A stretch of DNA of 64,000 bases from Streptomyces fuscichromogenes. Lineage in GTDB: Bacteria; Actinomycetota; Actinomycetes; Streptomycetales; Streptomycetaceae. The notes beneath the pieces were generated by a model, which had not been told where the DNA came from, did not search any database, and saw nothing but the letters and a program-made list of their open reading frames with translations. The stretch is from positions 1 to 64,000 of the forward strand of contig NZ_BMML01000017.1 of NCBI RefSeq assembly GCF_014645815.1, read 5' to 3'. Of the stretch, positions 8,108-15,890 are shown piece after piece; position 1 is the stretch's first letter; every line of letters begins with the position of its first letter. Both the position numbers and the translations under genes were made by a program.

Positions 8108-9349
8108 TCAGCTACTTGTGTCCTCGCTGTCGATGCCCAGCCCAGGCAGTAGACCCGGCAGGAGCGGGGGCAGGGTGACGTCCGGGGCGGTGGAGGCGCT
8201 CTTCGACGGGGACGGGGTGCTCGAACCGCTCTTCGGAGGGTCGAGGAGGCCGCCCGTGCTGCCGCCGATGAGGCCCTCGCCGGTGTTGCCGGAGGCCGAG
8301 CCGCTCGGGCTGCTGGTGCCGGAGTCATGGCCCGAGGCGGAGCTGCCGGAGGTGGACGGGGCCGTCGACCGGTGGCTGCCGGAGGAGCCGGTGGACGCCG
8401 TGCCGGAGCCCTGCCTGCCGGTGCCGCCGGTTTTCTGGGGCGGCTGCGGAAGCAGGGAGCGGAGCGGGGCGACCTCTTGGTCTATGGCCTCGAAGACCGA
8501 CGACACCTGCTGACTGACGTCCCCGAGCTGGACCGGGAGCTTCTCGCGCAGGGCGCCCCAGGCCTCGCGGTGGGACTGGGCGAACGTGGACAGGGCCTGG
8601 ATGGGGCCCAGTGAGTTCGGGTCGCGCTCGTACGCCTCGTGGAGCAGGCGGTGGCCCTCGGTGACGTCGTGCTGCATGCCGGACAGGGTGCGGCGGATCT
8701 CACCGATCGACTCGTGGTCGAGGTGGCCGCCCCGGTCCCGGTCCATCAGCCGGCGGGCCTCCATCAGCCGGGTCGAGGCCTGGTCGAGGTAGGTCTGACC
8801 GCGCTGGTCGTCGCCGTTGGACAGGTAGTTGAGCTTGAAGTCCTCGATGCCGCGTTTGAGGCCGTACAGCGAGTCGCCGGGCAGGGCGCCGGAGCTGGCG
8901 GCGGCTACCCCGCCGAAGGCTCCGGCGGCCACCCCGACGCTCAGCCCGCCCGCGGCGAGCCCCTTGGTGAGCCGGGAACGTGGTCGCAGCTTGCCCAGCG
9001 GGCCGGCCCGATGTGCGCCCTTGGAACGGGACGCACGCTGCTCGGGTACCGAAGCGTCCGCCGCCCTGCCCAGGGTGCCCTCCGCCAGCATGGCCTCCAT
9101 CGCGGCCACCAGCTGGGCCCGCTGGACGACCTTGACCTCCGGGTCGAGCTCCGGCTTGGGCAGGGCGGCGAGCCCGGTCGCCAGGGCCAGCAGGTCGCCC
9201 TGGTCGGTCCGTTCGAGCCGGTCCGGGGCGGCCGGCGGATGGCCCGCCGGTTCCTCGGGCGGCTCGGTCGCCGGGTCCCGGTCGGGCTGTTCCTCCAGGG
9301 CCTGGGCGAAGGCGTTCGCCCGCCGGTGGGCCGATACGTTCGCGATCAC
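8108..9349 (-). CDS. rsbN: Anti-sigma factor RsbN for sigma-BldN
   Basis: A 413-residue single-pass membrane protein. The N-terminal ~130 residues form the cytoplasmic sigma-binding part (RANAFAQALEEQ, then DQGDLLALATGLAALPKPEL). One transmembrane helix follows (LAAGGLSVGVAAGAFGGVAA), then an extracellular part with a helical DUF5667-like domain (SLYGLKRGIEDFKL) and a Ser/Gly-rich tail. Its position directly downstream of bldN identifies it. In S. venezuelae RsbN holds sigma-BldN inactive (literature knowledge). GTG 9349 is chosen because AGGAGGT lies seven bases upstream; a GTG three codons earlier overlaps that site. Confidence 0.92.
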   Translation of the reverse strand: MIANVSAHRRANAFAQALEEQPDRDPATEPPEEPAGHPPAAPDRLERTDQGDLLALATGLAALPKPELDPEVKVVQRAQLVAAMEAMLAEGTLGRAADASVPEQRASRSKGAHRAGPLGKLRPRSRLTKGLAAGGLSVGVAAGAFGGVAAASSGALPGDSLYGLKRGIEDFKLNYLSNGDDQRGQTYLDQASTRLMEARRLMDRDRGGHLDHESIGEIRRTLSGMQHDVTEGHRLLHEAYERDPNSLGPIQALSTFAQSHREAWGALREKLPVQLGDVSQQVSSVFEAIDQEVAPLRSLLPQPPQKTGGTGRQGSGTASTGSSGSHRSTAPSTSGSSASGHDSGTSSPSGSASGNTGEGLIGGSTGGLLDPPKSGSSTPSPSKSASTAPDVTLPPLLPGLLPGLGIDSEDTSS

Positions 9350-9479
9350 TGGCGGCACCTCCTCTCGTCATGACGGTCGACTCCCCAGGGGGTCCTGAGG
9401 GTTGCACGCCCCCGACCAATCCACACGATCGTGTGATCGTGGGCTGGTCGGACGTGACCACAGGGAGCCTGTATCCCGC

Positions 9480-9508
9480 ACAACGAGTGGCTCGGCACTT
9501 GGGTTACG
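9480..9508 (-). promoter_or_regulatory. Sigma-BldN-type promoter for rsbN
   Basis: Reading the minus strand: CGTAAC (9508-9503), 17 bp, CGTTGT (9485-9480). The published sigma-BldN consensus is CGTAAC-N16-CGTTGA, so the -35 is perfect and the -10 matches five of six. It sits in the 234-bp bldN-rsbN gap and would give a leader of about 120 nt. This fits sigma-BldN transcribing the gene of its own antagonist. Confidence 0.75.
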
Positions 9509-9583
9509 GACGGCCGGGGATCGGCTGAGAATGGCAACACGCCTTCACGCAACGTGAGTTGAATGTCGCCCAGGGTGTCCGGC

Positions 9584-10420
9584 TCAGCGTGCGTCGTCCG
9601 GGAGGAGCCGGGCGAGGGTGCGCACGGCCCGGTACTGCAGGGTCTTGATGGCACCCTCGTTCTTGCCCATCACGCGGGCGGTCTCGGCGACCGAGAGGCC
9701 CTGGAGGAAGCGGAGCGTCACGCACTCCTGCTGCTGGGGGTTGAGGCGTCGTACGGCGTCCAGCAGGGCCGCGTTGGAGAGGGACTCCAGGACGGAGTCC
9801 TCCGGGGAGCGCTCGACCTCGTTGGCGTCGAGCATCTCGCCGGTGGTGACCTCCAGCCGGAAGCGGCTCGACTTGAAGTGGTCGGCGACCAGGTTGCGGG
9901 CGATGGTCACCAGCCAGGCGCCGAAGTCACGGCCCTGCCAGGTGAAGGTGCCGATCCTCCGCAGGGCGCGCAGGAACGTCTCACTGGTGAGGTCCTCGGC
10001 GGTCGCCCTGCCGCCGACGCGGTAGTAGATGTAGCGGTACACGGTGTCGCTGTACTGGTCGTAGAGGCGTCCGAAGGCGTCGGCCTCGCCGGCCTGGGCG
10101 CGCTCCACGAGGTCCATCATGCGGGCGCTGTCGCTGTCCGCGGCAGGGCGGCGGGCGGTGGTGGCGGCACCGGCGGTGCGGCCACGTCTGCCCACGCCGC
10201 GTCCGTCGCCGGACCGGCGGCCCTCGGCGACGGCGCTGCGCGCAGGCACCTGTTCCATGCCGTCGGCCAGTGCGTAGCACGGGCCGACGGGGGCGGTGGT
10301 GGCGAAGGCGGGGACGGCGTACGCGGTGGGGACTAGGCCGCGCAGCGTCTCTTTGACCGTCGCGACTGTTGCGCGCAGCGTAGCCAGGCCCGAGGCGTCA
10401 ACCCCGACGTGTGGGTACAC
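9584..10420 (-). CDS. bldN: Developmental ECF sigma factor BldN
   Basis: A 278-residue extracytoplasmic-function sigma factor needed for aerial growth in Streptomyces (it drives chaplin and rodlin genes; literature knowledge). Region 2 is AFGRLYDQYSDTVYRYIYYR with AEDLTSETFLRALRRI; region 4 is LNPQQQECVTLRFLQGLSVA with KNEGAIKTLQYRAVRTLARL. Ahead of region 2 is an extension of about 98 residues beginning MYPHVGVDASGLATLRATV. In S. coelicolor BldN is made as a proprotein and this part is removed. GTG 10420 gives exactly the known start. The middle of the extension (GRRSGDGRGVGRRGR) is basic and low-complexity. rsbN follows on the same strand. Confidence 0.95.
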   Translation of the reverse strand: MYPHVGVDASGLATLRATVATVKETLRGLVPTAYAVPAFATTAPVGPCYALADGMEQVPARSAVAEGRRSGDGRGVGRRGRTAGAATTARRPAADSDSARMMDLVERAQAGEADAFGRLYDQYSDTVYRYIYYRVGGRATAEDLTSETFLRALRRIGTFTWQGRDFGAWLVTIARNLVADHFKSSRFRLEVTTGEMLDANEVERSPEDSVLESLSNAALLDAVRRLNPQQQECVTLRFLQGLSVAETARVMGKNEGAIKTLQYRAVRTLARLLPDDAR

Positions 10421-10534
10421 GGGACTCCCAGAGGCAGAGCTTCCATCACGTGCAGTACGGAACCTGTCACCCGTCGTAGCGACGGAGGGGAACCGGTTTG
10501 CGTCTGAGGAGAATAACGCTTCGTGCAGGCACTG

Positions 10535-10547
10535 CTACACCGAGTTG
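10535..10547. promoter_or_regulatory. Candidate BldD box upstream of bldN
   Basis: CTACACCGAGTTG matches the palindromic BldD consensus TnACnCwGnGTnA at 10 of 13 positions, with the core ACnC-n-GnGT intact. It lies about 120 bp upstream of the bldN start. bldN is a reported BldD target in S. coelicolor; the assignment of this site is my inference. Confidence 0.45.
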
Positions 10548-10752
10548 CTCAAATCGTCGATTGCGTCGCTTCTGTAACCGTTTGGCGGCGCCTCAAGGGC
10601 CCCAGAGTGATCGGTTGTTGAACGGAAACGTGCGAGTTTCGGCGATGTGCGGGGCGTGTTGGGATGACCGCGCGATAATTCCGGGCGCGTGGAGGCGGGG
10701 CCGGGGGTGAGGACGCTCACCGGCGCTTGCCGGGTGGGCGCAGCTGTGACGT

Positions 10753-10810
10753 GCCCCGTCAGGGGCGCGGGGAACTGCGCGATCAGCCCCCACCGGCCTG
10801 CGGCCGGTGG
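10753..10810. repeat. Interspersed repeat, copy 2, with adjoining hairpin
   Basis: GCCCC-GTCA-GGGGC followed by GCGGGGAACTGCGCGATCAG and CCCCC, then a perfect 9-bp hairpin CCACCGGCC-TGC-GGCCGGTGG at 10790-10810. It lies 41 bp beyond the HAD-IB stop on the minus strand and probably terminates that gene. The rest of the 430-bp gap (10421-10850) is the bldN upstream region, with an A/T-richer stretch at 10500-10680. Confidence 0.65.
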
Positions 10811-10850
10811 TCGGCCCGCGTCACTGCGGCGAAGCCCGGCCGGCGCCGGA

Positions 10851-11774
10851 CTATCGACGCCGTCGGCTCAACGCGATCGCGGCCGCCGTGCCACCGGCCA
10901 CCGCACCGACCCCGGCCGCCGCCGGGATGCCGACCTTCGCGGCCTTGCGCCCCGTGCGGTAGTCGCGCAGCCGCCAGTCCAGTTCGCGGGCGTGCTTGCG
11001 CAGCTTGGCGTCCGGGTTGATGGCATACGGGTGGCCGACCAGGGAGAGCATCGGGATGTCGTTGTGGGAGTCGCTGTAGGCCGCGCAGCGGGACAGGTCG
11101 AGGCCCTCGGCCGCCGCGAGGGCGCGTACCGCCTCGGCCTTCGCCGGGCCGTGCAGGGGCTCGCCGACCAGTTTGCCCGTGTAGACGCCGTCCACCGACT
11201 CGGCGACCGTGCCCAGCGCGCCGGTCAGCCCCAGCCGGCGGGCGATCACGCCGGCGATCTCCACCGGGGCCGCTGTGACGAGCCACACCTTCTGGCCCGC
11301 GTCCAGGTGGGCCTGGGCGAGGGCGCGGGTGCCGGGCCAGATGCGCTCGGCCATGTACTCGTCGTAGATCTCCTCGCCGATGGTCTGGAGCTCCGCGACC
11401 CGGTGGCCCTTGACGATGGACAGGGCGGAGTCCCGCGCCTCCTGCATGTGCTCGGGGTCCTCGACGCCGGCCAGCCGGAACCACGCCTGCTGCCAGGCGA
11501 ACCTGGCGAGGTCGCGGGTCTCGAAGAACTTCCGTTTGTACAGGCCACGGCCGAAGTGGAAGATGGCGGCGCCCTGCATGACGGTGTTGTCCAGGTCGAA
11601 GAACGCGGCGGCCTTGTCGTCGCCGAGCACCGGGAACTCCGGCTCGGCGGCCTCGTCGAGGGGCGCCGACGCCTCCTGGTTCTTGCGCGCGGCCTCCGCC
11701 GAGGCCTCGCCTGCCAACACGCTCCGCGCCGTGGCGGAGCGCCTACGGGGAGTGAGCCATCCGAGAGCGGCCAT
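10851..11774 (-). CDS. HAD-IB family phosphatase with C-terminal membrane anchor
   Basis: A 307-residue protein of the HAD subfamily IB (phosphoserine phosphatase-like). Motif I is FFDLDNTV (Asp60 nucleophile, Asp62); motif II is [10 protein letters not shown]; motif IV is [14 protein letters not shown]. The C-terminus [20 protein letters not shown], with IALSRRRR, looks like a single transmembrane helix ending in arginines, so it may be anchored to the inner membrane. ATG 11774 begins [12 protein letters not shown]; the open frame extends upstream but would cross the divergent glutaredoxin start. In this chromosome order it lies between bldN and rex. Confidence 0.88.
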   Translation of the reverse strand: MAALGWLTPRRRSATARSVLAGEASAEAARKNQEASAPLDEAAEPEFPVLGDDKAAAFFDLDNTVMQGAAIFHFGRGLYKRKFFETRDLARFAWQQAWFRLAGVEDPEHMQEARDSALSIVKGHRVAELQTIGEEIYDEYMAERIWPGTRALAQAHLDAGQKVWLVTAAPVEIAGVIARRLGLTGALGTVAESVDGVYTGKLVGEPLHGPAKAEAVRALAAAEGLDLSRCAAYSDSHNDIPMLSLVGHPYAINPDAKLRKHARELDWRLRDYRTGRKAAKVGIPAAAGVGAVAGGTAAAIALSRRRR

Positions 11775-11913
11775 GTCGTGAGCATAGCCAGTTTGTTCGG
11801 AGGTTCCGGAGTCACGGGAGTTGGATGGGTGTGAACTCTCCGCGACCAGGTTGTTAAGCAAAGCGAAGAAGCCGTGCAGAAGGCGGCGGACATGCCCTGC
11901 CAGGGGCGGGACA

Positions 11914-12198
11914 ATGGACGTCATGAGTCCCCTCTTCGGCCGGAAGGCGCCCGCGCCGGGTGCGCGATCGGTCACCCTCATCCGTAAGCCCGGCTGTCAT
12001 CTGTGTGATGACGCACAGGTCGTGGTCGAGAAGGTGTGCGGTGATCTCGGAGTCCCCTGGGAGCAGAAGGACATCACCCAGGATGCGCAACTGCACGATC
12101 TGTACTGGGAACAGATCCCGGTGGTTCTCGTCGACGGTGAACAGCACACCTTCTGGCGCGTGAACGAGGAACGGCTCCGCAAGGCACTGACCGACTAG
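11914..12198 (+). CDS. Glutaredoxin family protein
   Basis: A 94-residue thioredoxin-fold protein with the redox motif CHLC in [16 protein letters not shown], a cis-proline segment [13 protein letters not shown], and a C-terminal helix LRKALTD. It is a small cytoplasmic thiol-disulfide protein; its reductant in a mycothiol-using organism cannot be told from sequence. ATG 11914 has AGGGG seven bases upstream; ATG 11923 (MSPLFGRK) is an alternative three codons in. It lies upstream of the redox regulator gene rex on the same strand. Confidence 0.85.
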   Translation: MDVMSPLFGRKAPAPGARSVTLIRKPGCHLCDDAQVVVEKVCGDLGVPWEQKDITQDAQLHDLYWEQIPVVLVDGEQHTFWRVNEERLRKALTD

Positions 12199-12384
12199 TC
12201 CAAACCGGCTGCGAAGTCGCTTAGGATCGACGGCGGCTTGGTCTCGGGGGCGGGATTCGTAAGGAGTGTGTGCGATTTTGCCCCCATCGGAGAGGGAGCG
12301 CGGGCGCTTGCGCACCGGTTCCGGACGGCTGCGCCGGGGGCGCGTGACCCCGGTCACGTTGGCCGGGCAAATCGGACACCATCT

Positions 12385-12402
12385 TTGTGCACGCGTTCAC
12401 AA
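12385..12402. promoter_or_regulatory. Rex operator (ROP) upstream of rex-hemACD
   Basis: TTGTGCACGCGTTCACAA is a near-perfect palindrome differing at one position from the Rex operator consensus TGTGAACnnnTTCACA and its extension TTGTGAACGCGTTCACAA. It lies 77 bp upstream of the rex start. Autoregulation of rex-hemACD by Rex in response to NADH/NAD+ is known in S. coelicolor; the sequence match makes the same control likely here. Confidence 0.9.
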
Positions 12403-12478
12403 AGACATAGCCTGCTGTCGACGGGGCGGTCTGGGTACGTGTGACCGTCCGCAGCCCCGCTCAACCCGTTGGAGCACC

Positions 12479-13234
12479 GTGGCAACTGGCCGAACTCACC
12501 GACCGGCGACCCGCAGCCGAGGTATCCCCGAGGCCACCGTCGCCCGGCTTCCGCTGTACCTCCGCGCTCTGACCGCACTGTCGGAGCGCTCGGTCCCCAC
12601 GGTCTCCTCCGAGGAGCTGGCCGCGGCCGCGGGGGTCAACTCCGCGAAGCTGCGCAAGGACTTCTCGTACCTGGGTTCGTACGGAACGCGCGGTGTCGGC
12701 TACGACGTCGAGTACCTCGTCTACCAGATCTCCCGTGAACTGGGCCTGACCCAGGACTGGCCGGTCGTGATCGTCGGTATCGGAAACCTGGGCGCCGCGC
12801 TCGCCAACTACGGCGGGTTCGCCTCCCGGGGCTTCCGGGTCGCGGCGCTCATCGACGCCGATCCGGCGATGACCGGGCGCCAGGTCGCCGGGATCGCCGT
12901 GCAGCACAGCGACGACCTGGAGAAGATCATCTCCGACAACGGCGTCTCCATCGGCGTGATCACCACCCCGCCGGGCGTCGCCCAGCAGGTCTGCGACCGG
13001 CTGGTGGCCGCCGGGGTCACCTCCATCCTGAACTTCGCGCCGACCGTGCTGTCCGTCCCGGACGGCGTCGACGTGCGCAAGGTCGACCTCTCCATCGAGC
13101 TCCAGATCCTCGCCTTCCACGAGCAGCGCAAGGCCGGCGAGGAGCACGAGGGCACGGCCCCGCCCGTCGCCGCGCACCAGGACTCCAGCGAGCAGGGGCC
13201 CGACGGGGACGTACCCGCCGTGATGCCGGCATGA
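12479..13234 (+). CDS. rex: Redox-sensing transcriptional repressor Rex
   Basis: A 251-residue repressor that senses the NADH/NAD+ ratio. Residues 20-85 form the winged helix (EELAAAAGVNSAKLRKDFSY, LGSYGTRGVGY). Residues 95-220 form the Rossmann domain with VIVGIGNLGAALA, and the C-terminal helix SIELQILAFHEQRK swaps between subunits. GTG 12479 gives the start known from S. coelicolor Rex (VATGRTHRPATRSRGIPEA). The C-terminal tail after residue 215 is low-complexity. The stop overlaps the hemA start by 4 bp (ATGA), so rex heads the hemACD operon. Confidence 0.96.
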   Translation: MATGRTHRPATRSRGIPEATVARLPLYLRALTALSERSVPTVSSEELAAAAGVNSAKLRKDFSYLGSYGTRGVGYDVEYLVYQISRELGLTQDWPVVIVGIGNLGAALANYGGFASRGFRVAALIDADPAMTGRQVAGIAVQHSDDLEKIISDNGVSIGVITTPPGVAQQVCDRLVAAGVTSILNFAPTVLSVPDGVDVRKVDLSIELQILAFHEQRKAGEEHEGTAPPVAAHQDSSEQGPDGDVPAVMPA

Positions 13235-14934
13235 GTCTCCTCGTCGTCGGGCTGAGCCACCGCAGCGCCCCGGTCAGCGTCCTGGAAAGGGCCGCACTCA
13301 GCACGGACGCCCAGGTCAAGCTGGTCCAGGACACGGTCGCCGCCGAGCCGGCCACCGAGGCCGCGGTACTCGCCACCTGCAACCGCATCGAGCTCTACGC
13401 CGACGTGGACAAGTTCCACGCCGGGGTCGCCGAGCTGTCCACGCTGCTCGCCCAGCACAGCGGGGTGGGGCTGGACGAGCTCACCCCCTATCTCTACGTG
13501 CACTACGAGGACCGGGCCGTCCACCACCTGTTCTCGGTGGCCTGCGGGCTCGACTCGATGGTCGTCGGCGAGGGGCAGATCCTCGCGCAGCTCAAGGACG
13601 CCCTCGCCCGCGCGCAGGAGCTGCACAGCGCCGGCCGGCTGATGAACGACCTGTTCCAGCAGGGCCTGCGGGTCGGCAAGCGCGCCCACTCCGAGACCGG
13701 GATCGACCGGGCCGGACAGTCCCTGGTCACCTTCGGGCTGGAACAGCTGACCGCCGGTGGCGATGTCCAGGCCTGGGCCGAGGGGAAGAAGGCGCTGGTC
13801 ATTGGCGCCGGATCGATGTCCTCGCTGGCCGCCGCGACGCTGGCGCGGGCGGGGGTCGCGGAGATCGTCGTCGCCAACCGCACGTACGACCGTGCGGAGC
13901 GGCTCGCCCAGATCATCACCGAGAACGACGACACGGACGTGGCGGCCCGCGCGGTACCGATGGATGCGGTGCCGGGCGAGCTGACACGTGCCGACGTCGT
14001 GGTGTCCTGCACCGGGGCGACCGGGCTGGTCCTCGGTGCCGACGCGGTCGCGGCCGCGGTCGAGGGGCGCGTCGGCGAACCCGTCGCCGGGATCGAGGAC
14101 GACCGTCCCGCGCAGCTCGTGCCGAGGCCGGCCACCGGTCCCGGCACCGACGAGAACTGCCCGCTCGACCTCACCGCCGAGCAGAGCGGCTTCTCCGTGA
14201 TGGGGGAGGCCGCCGTCGCCGGGATGGCCGCCGCCGAGCTGGAACAGCACGCGGCCTGGGTGGACAACGGGACCGTCGACATCCGGGAGACCGGCCGTCG
14301 TACCCCCGAGGCGGCGGCCGAGGCCGAGGCCGAGCTGATCGGGGCGCTGGCCGCGGCCGCCGCCCGGGGCGGCCGGATCCCGGAGCGGCGCAGACCGGAG
14401 CCGGTCGCCGGATTCGCCCGGCCCGCCCCCGCGCTCTTCCTCCTCGACCTCGCCATGCCCCGTGACATCGACGCGGCCGCGCACCGGCTGGCCGGGGTGC
14501 GGCTGGTGGACATCGAGTCGCTGGCGGAGGCGTCCGCGGACGCCCCGATGGCGGCCGACGTGGACCAGGTGCGCCGGATCGTCTCGGACGAGGTGGCCGC
14601 CTTCGGCGCGGCCCAGCGGGCGGCGCACATCACGCCCACCGTGGTGGCCCTGCGCACGATGGCCGCCGATGTCGTCGCGGGTGAGATCGCCCGGCTCGAC
14701 GGACGCCTGCCCGGCCTGGACGAACGCCAGCGCGGGGAGATCCGGCAGGCCGTCCACCGGGTCGTCGACAAGCTGCTGCACGCGCCGACCGTACGGGTCA
14801 AGCAGTTGGCGGCCGAGCCCGGCGGCGCCGGGTACGCGGACGCGCTGCGGACCCTGTTCGACCTCGACCCGGAGACGGTTGCCGCCGTCTCCCGGGCCGT
14901 GGACAGCACAGACAAGAAGGACCGACCGGCATGA
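13231..14934 (+). CDS. hemA: Glutamyl-tRNA reductase
   Basis: First committed enzyme of C5 tetrapyrrole synthesis: reduces glutamyl-tRNA to glutamate-1-semialdehyde with NADPH. The catalytic domain begins MSLLVVGLSHRSAPVSVLER and holds the nucleophile Cys50 in ATCNRIELY. The NADPH domain contains ALVIGAGSMSSLAAATLARA (190-208) and ends ALFLLDLAMPRDIDAAAHRL (401-420), followed by the dimerisation helix. At 567 residues it is over 100 longer than most HemA; the excess lies at about 278-398, rich in Ala, Glu and Pro. It overlaps rex and hemC by 4 bp on each side. Confidence 0.95.
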   Translation: MSLLVVGLSHRSAPVSVLERAALSTDAQVKLVQDTVAAEPATEAAVLATCNRIELYADVDKFHAGVAELSTLLAQHSGVGLDELTPYLYVHYEDRAVHHLFSVACGLDSMVVGEGQILAQLKDALARAQELHSAGRLMNDLFQQGLRVGKRAHSETGIDRAGQSLVTFGLEQLTAGGDVQAWAEGKKALVIGAGSMSSLAAATLARAGVAEIVVANRTYDRAERLAQIITENDDTDVAARAVPMDAVPGELTRADVVVSCTGATGLVLGADAVAAAVEGRVGEPVAGIEDDRPAQLVPRPATGPGTDENCPLDLTAEQSGFSVMGEAAVAGMAAAELEQHAAWVDNGTVDIRETGRRTPEAAAEAEAELIGALAAAAARGGRIPERRRPEPVAGFARPAPALFLLDLAMPRDIDAAAHRLAGVRLVDIESLAEASADAPMAADVDQVRRIVSDEVAAFGAAQRAAHITPTVVALRTMAADVVAGEIARLDGRLPGLDERQRGEIRQAVHRVVDKLLHAPTVRVKQLAAEPGGAGYADALRTLFDLDPETVAAVSRAVDSTDKKDRPA

Positions 14935-15890
14935 GTGACAATCCACTGAGACTGGGGACCAGGCGATCCAGACTCGCCCTGGCCCAGTCCGGGCAGGTGG
15001 CGGAAGCCGTGAGCCGGGTGACCGGGCGGCCCGTCGAGCTGGTGGAGATCACCACCTACGGCGACACCTCCCGCGAGCACCTCGCACAGATAGGCGGCAC
15101 GGGTGTCTTCGTGACCGCCCTGCGGGACGCGCTGCTGCGCGGCGAGGTCGACTTCGCGGTTCACTCGCTGAAGGACCTCCCGACCACCCAGCCCGCCGAC
15201 CTGGTGCTGGCCGCCGTACCGGTGCGCGAGGACCCGCGGGACGTGGTCGTCGCCCGGGACGCGCTGAAGTTCACCGACCTGCCGCGCGGGGCGCGCATCG
15301 GCACCGGTTCGCCGCGCCGGACCGCGCAGCTGAACGCGTACGCACGCGCGCACGGCCTGGACATCGAGACCGTGCCGATCCGGGGGAACGTCGACACCCG
15401 GATCGGATACGTGCACGACGGCGAGCTCGATGCCGTGGTGCTGGCCGCGGCCGGCCTGAGCCGCATCGGCCGCATCGACGAGGTGACCGACTTCCTGTCG
15501 GTCGACACGGTTCTGCCCGCCCCCGGCCAGGGGGCACTGGCGATCGAGTGCGCCGCACACCACGCGGAGCTCGTCGCCCTGCTCGGGGAACTCGACGACC
15601 CGTTCACGCGGGTCGCCGTGACCGCCGAGCGTTCACTGCTCGCCGCCCTGGAAGCCGGCTGCTCCGCCCCTGTGGGCGCGCTGGCCGACTTGCTGGCCGA
15701 CGGGCAGATTGTCAAGGAAATGCGCCTGCGGGGAGTTGTCGGCACGACCGACGGCACCCGGATGGTGCAGATGTCCACCACCGGTCCCGTGCCCGAGACA
15801 TACGACCAGGCGACGGCGCTCGGTCGCGAACTCGCCGCCGAGATGCTTGCCCAGGGCGCGGCCGGTCTGATGGGGGAGCGAGCACAGTGA
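14931..15890 (+). CDS. hemC: Porphobilinogen deaminase (hydroxymethylbilane synthase)
   Basis: Polymerises four porphobilinogens to hydroxymethylbilane in the cytoplasm. The 319-residue protein has all hallmarks: LRLGTRRSRLALAQSGQVAE at the start, HSLKDLPT, RIGTGSPRRTAQL, IRGNVDTRIG, and LPAPGQGALAIE. Cys244 in LEAGCSAPVGA would carry the dipyrromethane cofactor. The start overlaps the hemA stop by 4 bp (ATGA) and the stop overlaps the hemD GTG, so translation is probably coupled through the operon. Confidence 0.96.
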   Translation: MSDNPLRLGTRRSRLALAQSGQVAEAVSRVTGRPVELVEITTYGDTSREHLAQIGGTGVFVTALRDALLRGEVDFAVHSLKDLPTTQPADLVLAAVPVREDPRDVVVARDALKFTDLPRGARIGTGSPRRTAQLNAYARAHGLDIETVPIRGNVDTRIGYVHDGELDAVVLAAAGLSRIGRIDEVTDFLSVDTVLPAPGQGALAIECAAHHAELVALLGELDDPFTRVAVTAERSLLAALEAGCSAPVGALADLLADGQIVKEMRLRGVVGTTDGTRMVQMSTTGPVPETYDQATALGRELAAEMLAQGAAGLMGERAQ

